A stretch of 64,000 nt of DNA from Stappia sp. BW2 (GTDB lineage: Bacteria; Pseudomonadota; Alphaproteobacteria; Rhizobiales; Stappiaceae), in NCBI RefSeq assembly GCF_008107695.1, contig NZ_VIRG01000103.1, positions 1-64,000 of the forward strand, read 5' to 3'. Positions 51,703 to 60,634 of the stretch are shown piece after piece; position 1 is the first letter of the stretch; each line of letters opens with the position of its first letter. The translations under genes and the position numbers were made by a program. A model generated the notes under the pieces. That model was not told where the DNA came from. It saw only the letters and a program-made list of their open reading frames with translations, and searched no databases.

Positions 51703-53072
51703 TGCATCACCTGATTGGGCAGCCAGAGCGCGATCTCCGGAAACGCGATGACGAGCCCGAGTAGAACGAGTTGCACCAGCACGAAGGGCACGATGCCGCG
51801 GTAGATCTCGCGCATGGTCAGCATGTCACCGGCGGCGCCTTTCAGATAAAACAGCGCAAATCCGAAGGGGGGTGTCAGGAAACTGGTCTGCAAGTTGAGT
51901 GACACCAGAATGGCGAACCAATAGATCATCTGAGAACTGTCGATATGGTTGCCAAGATGCATCAAAGGCACAACCGGCGCGAAGATCGGCAGCATGATCA
52001 GGGTGATCTCGATCCAGTCGAAAAAGAAGCCCATCACGAAGATCATCGCCATCATGGAGATCAGCAGACCCCAGTCGCCGAAGGGCAGAGCGCGGGCCGT
52101 CTCGACGATGAAATGCTCGCCGCCGACTTTGCGGAAAATGTAGGAAAAGGCCGTGGCGCCGACGAAGATGAAGAACAGCATTCCCAGCGAGGTCACCGCG
52201 CCGTCCATGGACTCTCTCAGCGTCGTCCGGTTCAGGCGGCCGCGTAGCAGTCCGAGCAACAAGGCGGCCGCGACGCCAACCCCCGAGGCCTCGGTCGGAG
52301 TGGCGACGCCTCCCAGGATGGAACCCAGGACGGCGATGATCATCAGCAGCGGCGCTAGAACGGACTTGATCGTTTCCAGCCAAAGGCCGCGCCTTTCATC
52401 GTCACTCAAGGGCGCTGCCTTGGGGGCGACAGAGGGCTGCAAAAACGAGCGGACAACGATGTAGATCACATAGCAGCCGGCAAGGAGAAGGCCTGGCAAA
52501 AGAGCGGCGACGAACAAGCGGCCGAGCGAGATCGACAGCAGGTCGCCCATGAACACCAACATCACGGAGGGCGGAATGAGAATGCCCAGCGTGCCCGCCG
52601 AGGCAACCGTGCCGGCGGACAGGCCCTTGTCATAGCCGCGCTCCAGCATGGTGGGGATGGCCAGCATGGTCAGCATGACAACCGAGGCTCCGATGATGCC
52701 CGTCGCGGCTGCCAGAATGGTGCCCATGAGAATGACCGCGAGCGCGAGGCCGCCGGGAATGATGCGCATCAGGCGCTGCAGGGTCAGCAGCAAATCCTCG
52801 GCGATGCGCGTCTTTTCCATAACGAGCCCCATGAAAATGAACATGGGGGCCGCAACAAGGACAGCGTTGTCGATTGTTCCTGAGAAAATGCGGTTGGGCA
52901 GCAAGGTGGCCTGGACCAGCCGCATGTCTCCAGTCCAGATCGCAAGCAGTCCGAAGACCAAACTGATGCCCATCAGCATGATCGCGACCGGAGCGCCGGA
53001 AAAAAGCAGCACGACGAGCGACAGGAACATCGCACCCGGCAGAAAGGCGGAGACGATCTCGGCCATGATCAA
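51699..53072 (-). CDS. TRAP transporter large permease, DctM type
   Basis: 457 residues, about twelve helices. GIIGASVVMLTMLAIPTMLE, SAGTVASAGTLGILIPPSVM and TPTEASGVGVAAALLLGL are DctM signatures. ATG at 53066 is an alternative start. It overlaps the DctQ gene by four bases and the SDR gene by four bases. Confidence 0.94.
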   Translation of the reverse strand: MIMAEIVSAFLPGAMFLSLVVLLFSGAPVAIMLMGISLVFGLLAIWTGDMRLVQATLLPNRIFSGTIDNAVLVAAPMFIFMGLVMEKTRIAEDLLLTLQRLMRIIPGGLALAVILMGTILAAATGIIGASVVMLTMLAIPTMLERGYDKGLSAGTVASAGTLGILIPPSVMLVFMGDLLSISLGRLFVAALLPGLLLAGCYVIYIVVRSFLQPSVAPKAAPLSDDERRGLWLETIKSVLAPLLMIIAVLGSILGGVATPTEASGVGVAAALLLGLLRGRLNRTTLRESMDGAVTSLGMLFFIFVGATAFSYIFRKVGGEHFIVETARALPFGDWGLLISMMAMIFVMGFFFDWIEITLIMLPIFAPVVPLMHLGNHIDSSQMIYWFAILVSLNLQTSFLTPPFGFALFYLKGAAGDMLTMREIYRGIVPFVLVQLVLLGLVIAFPEIALWLPNQVMQ

Positions 53073-53602
53073 TCCTCCCAGGGAGTGCGCAGAATGTCGG
53101 GCCGGCGCAGCGCGACGATGGCTTTGAACAGGACAGCCAGTCCGCCCGAAATGGTGAGCATGGCGCCAAGCGGGATCACGGATTTGACAATCCAGCGGTT
53201 CGGCAGGCCGATGCCGCCGGGACTGCCTTCACCACGTTCGAACGAGCGCAGCACAAAGTCGGTCCCAAACCAGGTCAGGAGCACCATGAACGGAATGAGA
53301 AAAGCCACGATCGCGACGATCTCGATCCAAAGCCGGGTGTTGTGGCGCATATTGCTGGAAAAAATGTCGATCCGGACATGGGCATCCGCCAGGTATGTCC
53401 AGCCGAAACAGAGCAGGGCAATCGTGCCGTGAATGTGCCACTCCAGTTCCTGGAGCTTGAAGGATCCGGTCGAAAAAAAGCGCCGACCGACGACGTCGTA
53501 GAGAATGACCGCCGCCAGAACCAGCAGAAGCCAGCCGCACAGGCGCGCCGCGAGACGGCAAGGCAAGGCCAAAAAGTCGGATAGTCGCAACAGGGTGTTC
53601 AT
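53069..53602 (-). CDS. TRAP transporter small permease, DctQ type
   Basis: 177 residues, four helices. VILYDVVGRRFFSTGSFKLQE and ELEWHIHGTIALLCFGWTYL are typical DctQ features. Between DctP and DctM. Confidence 0.92.
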   Translation of the reverse strand: MNTLLRLSDFLALPCRLAARLCGWLLLVLAAVILYDVVGRRFFSTGSFKLQELEWHIHGTIALLCFGWTYLADAHVRIDIFSSNMRHNTRLWIEIVAIVAFLIPFMVLLTWFGTDFVLRSFERGEGSPGGIGLPNRWIVKSVIPLGAMLTISGGLAVLFKAIVALRRPDILRTPWED

Positions 53603-53676
53603 CAGGTCTGCCCGAAATCTGTCGGAAGATCAGCCGGGAGGCCGGGCGCATCTTATCGCCCGACCTCCCTGGTTGC

Positions 53677-54702
53677 TCATTTCTTCACGTATGCCAAGTC
53701 GGACCACGTCTGGAATTTCTTGCGGAAATCCGACAGGCTTTCCCAAGCGCGTTTGAAATCCGGATCGGCTGCGGACTGCTCGACGACAACCTCGTCCCAC
53801 GACTGACGGAATGCGGCCATCATCTCATCGTTCCACTGGTGAACCTGGACACCGGCGGCTTCCAGATCGGCCAACGGCTGAAGCTGTTTGGCTTCGCCTT
53901 CCGCCGCGGTCAGGGCGACATTGGCCTGGCAGGCGGTCTGGATGACGGTGCGCTGCTGATCCGACAAGCCGTCCCAGACATCCTGGTTGATGATGAACGT
54001 TATCAGCGAGGTCTGCTGGTGCCAGCCAGGGAAGTAATAATGCGATGCGTATTCGTTCATGCCGACGGCTTTGTCGATTAGCGGGAACGAAACTTCGGCA
54101 GCATCGATGGTGCCAAGACGAAGACCGGTCAGGGTGTCGGCGACGGGCATGGACTGCGCTTCGACGCCGAGTTTCGCCATCACAGCCGCGCCGAGGCCGA
54201 AGATGCGCATTTTGATGCCCTTCAGATCCTCCGGCTTGTTGATTTCCTTAGCGAACCAGCCGGAGGCTTCCGGAACCAGGATGGCGCAAAGCTCGGTGTG
54301 AATGTTGTACTTGGCCGTGATGTCAGCCCAAAGGTCCTTGCCGCCACCATAGTACCACCAGGCGGTGTAGGGGCGGATGTCCGGCCCGAAGGGAACCGCG
54401 GTAAAGATCGCCGCGGACGGGATAATACCTTGTGCGAAGCCCGGGCTGTACCAGCCTGCATCCACGGCACCGGTGGAGATGGCATCCCACATCTCGTTGC
54501 CGCCAACGATTGCACCGGGCTCGTTGAACTCGATCTTCAACTCGCCGCCGGTCAAGGCCTCAACCTGTTTCGTCAGGCCGACACCACTGTCTCCCAGAAG
54601 CGGCAGCGACGACGGATATACACTTTGCATGACCAGGGTCTCTGCCTGGGCTGCACATGTAAGCGAAAGAGCCGCGGCGGCGGCAATGGCAAAAGTCTTC
54701 AT
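53677..54702 (-). CDS. TRAP transporter substrate-binding protein, DctP type
   Basis: 341 residues with a signal peptide (KTFAIAAAAALSLTCAAQA). The DctP fold shows KGIKMRIFGLGAAVMAKLG with the carboxylate-binding arginine region, and LRLGTIDAAEVSFPLIDKAV. The ligand is likely an organic acid; it is not identified. It is first in the minus-strand operon and faces the IclR gene. Confidence 0.93.
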   Translation of the reverse strand: MKTFAIAAAAALSLTCAAQAETLVMQSVYPSSLPLLGDSGVGLTKQVEALTGGELKIEFNEPGAIVGGNEMWDAISTGAVDAGWYSPGFAQGIIPSAAIFTAVPFGPDIRPYTAWWYYGGGKDLWADITAKYNIHTELCAILVPEASGWFAKEINKPEDLKGIKMRIFGLGAAVMAKLGVEAQSMPVADTLTGLRLGTIDAAEVSFPLIDKAVGMNEYASHYYFPGWHQQTSLITFIINQDVWDGLSDQQRTVIQTACQANVALTAAEGEAKQLQPLADLEAAGVQVHQWNDEMMAAFRQSWDEVVVEQSAADPDFKRAWESLSDFRKKFQTWSDLAYVKK

Positions 54703-54763
54703 CAGTTTTTCCTCCCAATCGCGCTCTCACCACCAAAGGATGATTCCATGACTTGAAGACTTA

Positions 54764-54780
54764 TGTCCATATCATGGATA
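54764..54780. promoter_or_regulatory. Candidate IclR operator near the TRAP promoter
   Basis: TGTCCATA-T-CATGGATA matches the site at 54893 in 14 of 17 positions. It is 62 bases upstream of the DctP gene start. Confidence 0.55.
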
Positions 54781-54892
54781 TTTGAGCTTGCCATAGAGTA
54801 GCGCCGAGATCATAAAAATGTAAGGGATAAATTGGAAAATATTGCAATCTTCAAAATTCAGCGACAGAATACGGAGATTGCCAAGGGAGATA

Positions 54893-54909
54893 TATCCATA
54901 ATATGGATA
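54893..54909. promoter_or_regulatory. Candidate IclR operator over the IclR start codon
   Basis: TATCCATA-A-TATGGATA is a perfect palindrome that covers the ATG at 54903. Binding there would block the gene's own expression. Confidence 0.6.
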
Positions 54910-55724
54910 CTGCAACGCAACAAAAATCAGACGGGTCGGCTGGGGCTCAAAGTGTCGACCGCGTGCTTGGCTTGCTGTCGGCTATAGCCAGGGCGGGCGG
55001 AAAGTCCGTGTCCATCAACTTCCTGGTGGAGGAGAGCGGACTCAGTCGTCCGACTGTGCGGCGCATGATGCTGGCGCTCATCCGCGCGGGATTTGTCGAG
55101 CAGGATGAAGACAGCCGAACCTATGCGCTTGGCACGGAGAGCTATGTCATCGGCCTGATGGCGAACCGACGGTTCAACCTTCTCGACCTTGCCATTGACA
55201 GTCTAGTTGCGCTGTCACGGGACAGCGAGGACACAAGCTTTCTTTCGATCCGGCGTGGGGCGCACTCGGTCTGCCTACATCGCGAGGAAGGGTCTTTTCC
55301 AATTCGGACTCATGCTCTCCAGGCTGGACAAAAGCACCCGCTCGGAGTTGGAGCCGGCGGCATGGCTATTCTGGCGGCGCTGTCTGACGAGGAAGCGGAA
55401 AACACCATTGCGGACAACGCGGACCTGCTTGCGCGCGATTATCCCGGCTACTCGCTGGACCTCATGAGACAGCATGTAAGGGACACGCGGAAGCGTGGCT
55501 GGTCGGTGAACCCCGGCTTGTATGTGCCGAACTCCTGGGCGGTGGGCATTGTTCTCTTATCGCCTGACGGAAAACCGATCGGGGCCCTCTCCATCGCGGC
55601 TCTGGACGCGCGCATGCAGGCGGATCGCCAGATCAGGATCGCGGATCTTTTGAAGCGAGAGAAACGCTCGATAGAAACCAAATTGAGTAGAAAACTGGAT
55701 TTTGACATCCCTAGCACCGCCTGA
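54903..55724 (+). CDS. IclR-family transcriptional regulator
   Basis: 273 residues. Winged HTH SINFLVEESGLSRPTVRRMM, then the IclR ligand domain with LGVGAGGMAILAALSDEE and WSVNPGLYVPNSWAVGIVLL. It lies between the divergent TRAP and thiolase operons and probably controls both with a pathway carboxylate or CoA thioester as effector. The thiolase gene follows after 33 bases. Confidence 0.9.
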   Translation: MDTATQQKSDGSAGAQSVDRVLGLLSAIARAGGKSVSINFLVEESGLSRPTVRRMMLALIRAGFVEQDEDSRTYALGTESYVIGLMANRRFNLLDLAIDSLVALSRDSEDTSFLSIRRGAHSVCLHREEGSFPIRTHALQAGQKHPLGVGAGGMAILAALSDEEAENTIADNADLLARDYPGYSLDLMRQHVRDTRKRGWSVNPGLYVPNSWAVGIVLLSPDGKPIGALSIAALDARMQADRQIRIADLLKREKRSIETKLSRKLDFDIPSTA

Positions 55725-55757
55725 GTGACGCGGTTTTGGGGTTCGGGAGGAAATAAG

Positions 55758-56927
55758 ATGCAGCATGCTCAGATTGTGGGATGGGCCCACAGCAAGTTCG
55801 GCAAGTCCGACGCGCCGGGCCTGGAAGGTTTGATGGCAGAGGTCGTGCCGGCCGCCCTTGGCCATGCCGGTGTCGACGCATGCGACGTCGACGGTATTTT
55901 CGTTGGCGTCTTCAACAACGGCTTCTCACAACAGGCCTTCGAGGGCGCGCTGGTGGGGATGACCCTTGATGACTTGCGTCATGTGCCGGCGGCACGCCTG
56001 GAAAATGCCTGCGCCACGGGAACGGCAGCGCTTTATTCTGCCATGGATTTCATTGCGGCCGGGCGTGGAAAGATCGCACTCGTGGTCGGTGCAGAGAAGA
56101 TGACAGCCGTTCCGACCACCCTGGCCGGCGATATCATGCTGAGCGGCTGTTACAGAGAAGAAGAGGATCAGGTGGAAGCCGGCTTCGCGGGAATCTTCGG
56201 CAAGATCGCCCAGACCTATTTTCAGGAAAACGGCGATCATTCCCTGGAATTGGCGATGATCGCCGCGAAAAACCATCGCAACGGCTTGCTGAATCCTTAT
56301 GCGCATATGCAAAAAGCGTTGGACACCGCGTTCTGCAATACCGTGTCCGACAAGAACCCGTTGGTCGCCGGTCCCCTGCGGCGGACCGACTGCTCCCTGA
56401 TCTCCGACGGGGCCGCGGCCCTGGTCGTCGCCGCGCCGGAAGTTGCAGAAACCATGGAACGGGCAATCGGCTTCCGTGCGCGCAATCAGGTGAATGACGT
56501 CCTGGCCCTGTCCCGCCGGGACGTGACTGAGTTCGCCGGGCCGCGAAGGGCATGGAAAGCCTCGCTTGATGAAGCCGGGCTGACCCTGGATGACCTCGAT
56601 ATGGTGGAAACACATGACTGCTTCACCATTGCCGAATTGCTGGAATACGAGGCCATGGGTCTCGCCGAGCGTGGAAAGGGCGGCCGTGTTATCCGCGATG
56701 GGATAACTGCGCGAGACGGAAAATTGCCGGTCAACCCATCCGGCGGCTTGAAATCGCGAGGCCATCCCCTGGGGGCGACCGGTGTTTCCCAACACGTCAT
56801 GGCCGCGATGCAACTGGCCGGCGAGGCAGGCGATATGCAACTGCCCGACGTGGAACTAGCCGGGGTGTTCAACATGGGCGGCGCTGCCGTCGCCAATTAT
56901 GTTTCCATTCTGGAGCGCGTGAAATGA
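55758..56927 (+). CDS. SCP2-type thiolase (acetyl-CoA acetyltransferase-like)
   Basis: 389 residues of the sterol-carrier-protein thiolase group. Nucleophile cysteine in ENACATGTAA, HDCFTIAELLEYE with the second cysteine and its histidine, and GLKSRGHPLGATG are all present, so it should be catalytically active. It would cleave a 3-oxoacyl-CoA or perform a related retro-Claisen step. GGGAGGAAATAAG precedes the ATG at 55758. It overlaps the ligase gene by ATGA. Confidence 0.9.
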   Translation: MQHAQIVGWAHSKFGKSDAPGLEGLMAEVVPAALGHAGVDACDVDGIFVGVFNNGFSQQAFEGALVGMTLDDLRHVPAARLENACATGTAALYSAMDFIAAGRGKIALVVGAEKMTAVPTTLAGDIMLSGCYREEEDQVEAGFAGIFGKIAQTYFQENGDHSLELAMIAAKNHRNGLLNPYAHMQKALDTAFCNTVSDKNPLVAGPLRRTDCSLISDGAAALVVAAPEVAETMERAIGFRARNQVNDVLALSRRDVTEFAGPRRAWKASLDEAGLTLDDLDMVETHDCFTIAELLEYEAMGLAERGKGGRVIRDGITARDGKLPVNPSGGLKSRGHPLGATGVSQHVMAAMQLAGEAGDMQLPDVELAGVFNMGGAAVANYVSILERVK

Positions 56928-58552
56928 ATTCGGCGACCTGCGAACGGGACCCGGCTTTGCCGTGGTCAACGCGAACATCCAACATTGCTCACTTCCTGAC
57001 ACGGAATGCGGGCCGCCTCGGAGATCGCCCGGCGATCATATGGTCGGAGGAGACCTGGACGTGGCGGCAGCTCGACGCCCGCGTATCGGCCCTGGCCGCA
57101 GCCATGCGCGAGAAGTTCGGCATCAAACATGGCGCTCGGGTGCTCGTACAATCGCCGAACAACAACCAGATCATTGAGATCATGCTGGCGTGTTTCCGGC
57201 TTGGTGCGGTCTGGGTGCCGTCCAATTTCCGCCAGGGGCCCGATGAGGTCGCCTACCTCGGACAGAAGGCTGAAGTGAGCCTGATGTTCTGCGAAGCCGG
57301 ATTTCGCGCGCATGCCGAGGCCTGCCGCGCTGCCGTGCCGGATCTGGTGGACGTGATCTCGATCGGCGATGCGGAATTCGGTCCCTCCTACGAAGCACTG
57401 ATTGATGCCTATCAGGGAACAGACGTGGCCAATGCCGACGTGGATCGGGACGATCCGTGCTGGTTGTTTTTCACCTCCGGCTCCACCGGACGGCCGAAAG
57501 CCGTTGTCCTCACCCATGGGCAACTCACCTTCACCATCCTCAATCACCTGAACGATCTCATGCCAGCCTCTACACCGGACGATGTGAGTCTCGTCGTGGC
57601 ACCACTTTCCCACGGCGCCGGTATGCATCAACTGACCCAGATCGCGGTTGGCGCCGTCAGCGTTCTGCTGCCTTCCGGCCGGTTCGACCCGGCGGTTGCC
57701 TGGGACCTGGTGGAACGTTGCAAGGTGACCAACATGTTCACCGTTCCCACCATCGTGAAGATGCTGGTTGAGCATCCGTCCGTCGACGCGCACGACCATT
57801 CCAGCCTGCGTTATGTCATCTACGCCGGCGCGCCCATGTACCGGGAGGACCAGAAATACGCCTTGCGGAAACTCGGCCGTGTTCTCGTCCAGTATTTCGG
57901 TCTGGGAGAGGTTACGGGTGCGATTACCGTTCTGCCGCGCCACGATCACTATGCCGAAGATGTTCCGGAAGCACGGATCGGCACGTGCGGCATAGAGCGG
58001 ACCGGTCTTCAGATCAGTATCCAGGATGAAGACGGGAAGCATCTGCCACCGATGGCCACTGGGGAGATCTGCGTTACCGGCCCGGCCGTCTGCGCCGGCT
58101 ATTACCAGGACGACGAGGCGAATACGAAAGCGTTCCGGGACGGCTGGTTCCGCACCGGCGACCTCGGCCACATGGATGCGGAACGGTATCTTTACATCAC
58201 CGGCCGAGCCTCGGACATGTACATTTCCGGCGGCTCCAATGTCTATCCGCGTGAAGTCGAGGAACTGCTGCTGACCCATCCCGCTCTCAAGGAAGTGGCC
58301 GTTCTCGGGATACCGCATCCCAAGTGGGGCGAGATCGGGCTCGCGGTCTGCGTCGCGGAGGGAGGCGGAAGACTCGATGAGACCTCCTTGCTCGCCACGC
58401 TGGAGGGGCGGCTGGCGAAATACAAGCTGCCCAGCCATTTCGTGTTCCTGACGGAAATGCCGAAAACCGGCTATGGCAAGATCACCAAGAAACTCATTCG
58501 CGAAGAGCTGATCGCGCGTGGCCTGATGCCGGAACTGGAGGGCGCTTCATGA
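56924..58552 (+). CDS. AMP-dependent acyl-CoA synthetase/ligase
   Basis: 542 residues. P-loop FFTSGSTGRPKAVVLTHGQL, the YFGLGEVTGAI region, WFRTGDLGHMD, and the C-terminal lysine in PKTGYGKITKKLIRE. It activates a carboxylic acid to CoA thioester; acid unknown. Coupled to thiolase and PPC genes by 4-base overlaps. Confidence 0.93.
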   Translation: MNSATCERDPALPWSTRTSNIAHFLTRNAGRLGDRPAIIWSEETWTWRQLDARVSALAAAMREKFGIKHGARVLVQSPNNNQIIEIMLACFRLGAVWVPSNFRQGPDEVAYLGQKAEVSLMFCEAGFRAHAEACRAAVPDLVDVISIGDAEFGPSYEALIDAYQGTDVANADVDRDDPCWLFFTSGSTGRPKAVVLTHGQLTFTILNHLNDLMPASTPDDVSLVVAPLSHGAGMHQLTQIAVGAVSVLLPSGRFDPAVAWDLVERCKVTNMFTVPTIVKMLVEHPSVDAHDHSSLRYVIYAGAPMYREDQKYALRKLGRVLVQYFGLGEVTGAITVLPRHDHYAEDVPEARIGTCGIERTGLQISIQDEDGKHLPPMATGEICVTGPAVCAGYYQDDEANTKAFRDGWFRTGDLGHMDAERYLYITGRASDMYISGGSNVYPREVEELLLTHPALKEVAVLGIPHPKWGEIGLAVCVAEGGGRLDETSLLATLEGRLAKYKLPSHFVFLTEMPKTGYGKITKKLIREELIARGLMPELEGAS

Positions 58553-59391
58553 GCCGCTCGCATTTGATCAAGCACCCGGGCCCTCCCACCACTCCGCGCC
58601 GTCACGTGGTGTCAGGCAACGCGGTTTCCTTCGAGTTTGTCCTGCCCAAGGGCATGACGTTCATGACGGCAGTCGCCGCTGCCATGGACAAGGCCGGGTG
58701 CGACAGCGCAGTGATCCGGCTCGACGGTTTGAAGATCGGTCCCTACGACTATGTCATGCCGGACCGGTCGCCGGACGACGCACATGCCGCCTGGTACAGC
58801 CAGACACATTCGGGCAAGACAGCCACCCTAACCCAGGGCACCGCGATCGTTGGTCGGCGGGACGAGGCATGGTTCCTGCATTGTCATGCGATCTGGGAGG
58901 ACCCGGAAAACGGGCGTTGTGTCGGCCATCTGCTGCCGGATCAGGTGATGATCGCCGCGTCCTATGAGGGCACGGGTTATGCCTTCCACGGCGGATGTTT
59001 CGATGTGACTCAGGACGCGGAAACGAATTTCTCCTTTTTCCGCCCCCGCAAGCTCAGGGAACCTGACCGCGTCAACGCGGCCATCGTTTCCCTGGCCCCG
59101 CATGAGGACCTTGCGACGTCCGTGACCGAGCTGATCGAGGAACTCGATTTGAGAGAGCCGGCGCTTCTGGGAATCGGCAGCTTGATCGGGGCCGATTTCG
59201 TGGATACGCCTTCCATGGAATCCCCGATTTCCGAGGTGCTGCTTTTGAATGAAGCCAGAGGCAAGGGGGCTGCCGATCCCTATCTGCCGATGTTTTGTGT
59301 CGATCCGGATGGTAATTTTTTTTCGGGCGACATTGTTCCCGGTGGCGCGCCGGTGTGTGTCACCTTCGAGTTGCTCCTGGTTTCTACCTGA
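58549..59391 (+). CDS. Tandem PPC/DUF296-domain protein
   Basis: 280 residues with two PPC-like (DUF296) domains. Domain 1 (about 20-145): FEFVLPKGMTFMTAV and FLHCHAIWED with GHLLPDQVMI, including H-x-H and a later H that match the metal or ligand site of other PPC proteins. Domain 2 (about 160-280): LPMFCVDPDGNFFSGDIVPG in the same position, where the histidines are lost. Stand-alone PPC proteins have been seen as DNA-binding-associated domains in plants and as proteins of unknown function in bacteria. Its tight coupling to thiolase and ligase genes suggests an enzymatic or substrate-binding role. Confidence 0.75.
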   Translation: MSRSHLIKHPGPPTTPRRHVVSGNAVSFEFVLPKGMTFMTAVAAAMDKAGCDSAVIRLDGLKIGPYDYVMPDRSPDDAHAAWYSQTHSGKTATLTQGTAIVGRRDEAWFLHCHAIWEDPENGRCVGHLLPDQVMIAASYEGTGYAFHGGCFDVTQDAETNFSFFRPRKLREPDRVNAAIVSLAPHEDLATSVTELIEELDLREPALLGIGSLIGADFVDTPSMESPISEVLLLNEARGKGAADPYLPMFCVDPDGNFFSGDIVPGGAPVCVTFELLLVST

Positions 59392-59664
59392 CTTCCCAGC
59401 ACCTTCAGGGCCTTTCAATCTGACCGTGAAAGGCCTTGGACACATGGCGCATGCCGCACCGAGTGGTGAAGGAGAATCCGTCATTAGACCATTCGGCACC
59501 CCTCCTGGCTCCGCCTTTTGAGGTGCCGTTTTTGCATCTCAAGGCGAACGCCGAAAGCTGAATTGCCCAGCGAAAGACAATTTCAATAGGTGGCAATTCG
59601 AGGCGCGGCTAATCATTCAAGCCGTGTCATGGTATCGGTGCGACCCAATGAGTTATCAAAGAAC

Positions 59665-59875
59665 GCGGCTTCGACGCTGATCACCACAGCATCAAACGCC
59701 GGGTTAGAAGCTAAGCTGTGGTTGCGGAAAGGTTTGAGGTCTTGTGGCGGCTGGACGGATAACGATTAGGATGATCTCATCGCGTGTCTCCTTGGACGTC
59801 GAAAGGTGAAAAAGGCATGAAATTGCACTTTGGCGCGAGATAACTGCGACCGCTGTGAAACTTTGCAAAAGCCCC
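59665..59875 (+). pseudogene. IS6-family transposase end relic
   Basis: From 59665 the frame reads AASTLITTASNAGLEAKLWLRKGL and, after a stop codon, DDLIACLLG with KVKKA, which aligns with the IS6 C-terminus SARKSIAGFEAMLWLRKGF...EQNDLLAVLFG seen at 4467. GTGAAACTTTGCAAAAGCCC at 59855-59874 looks like the right terminal repeat. Confidence 0.6.
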
Positions 59876-60634
59876 AAAATGGCAGTGATCTGGGTGGCAA
59901 GGATTGGCGCTTCCACGACCTCACAAGCCAGAAAACGGGCCATGACCCGTCCCACCGTCAAAATGGCTGTCATCCCATGGCCGTGCAGGAAGGCAGTTCC
60001 ACGGTGTCGCATGGGCGTACCAGTTCCAAGGCCGGCTCTCGAATTTCACCGACGCCGATACAGTTTTCATTCGGTTACTCGAGCAACATCGACAATTGAC
60101 TGCCTGACCGGCACTTGCGCGTCCGCATCGGGCTTCAAATGCCGACAAATTGGCCGTCCAGATGATGGGCGAAGCAGACGCAGGTTTGAGCGCAGCTGAA
60201 TGTCAGCAATGGGCCGCAAACTACAGTGGCTGGTTTCACCCACCAAGTAACCGAACCGGACAATTGGTGGCCGGCTACATGGTGAGGTTCGCTTAGTTGC
60301 AAGCACCTTTTTTGGCCTTGTCTCCCCGTGGAGATAGGCCGGGGAAATCAGCGTAAACGAGCACATCTGTCTCAAACCACCTTATTTCCTGGATAGGCCC
60401 AAAGACTGTTCTCCACTGTGCTTTCGGGTATCCGATTTGCCTGCACCGTGTGATCGCATATGTTTTTCGAACCTTAGCCTCTCGCAGTCATCAACCCTTC
60501 TGGTAGCTTGGATGAGTGCATCAACATCATTTTCGGCATCTCCTATTGACTGACGAAGTGAATGGGCAAGGGATGCACGCTTTGCGATCAGGCTCTGTAT
60601 TCTCCCACTTGGCGGCGACAGATCTTGAGGATAA
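59876..60634. other. Gene-poor stretch
   Basis: No convincing gene. On the minus strand around 60402-60620 a frame without a start codon reads SLIAKRASLAHSLRQSIGDA and RRVDDCERLRFEKHMRSHG, which is protein-like and may be the 3' end of a lost gene cut by the M24 operon side. Confidence 0.35.
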
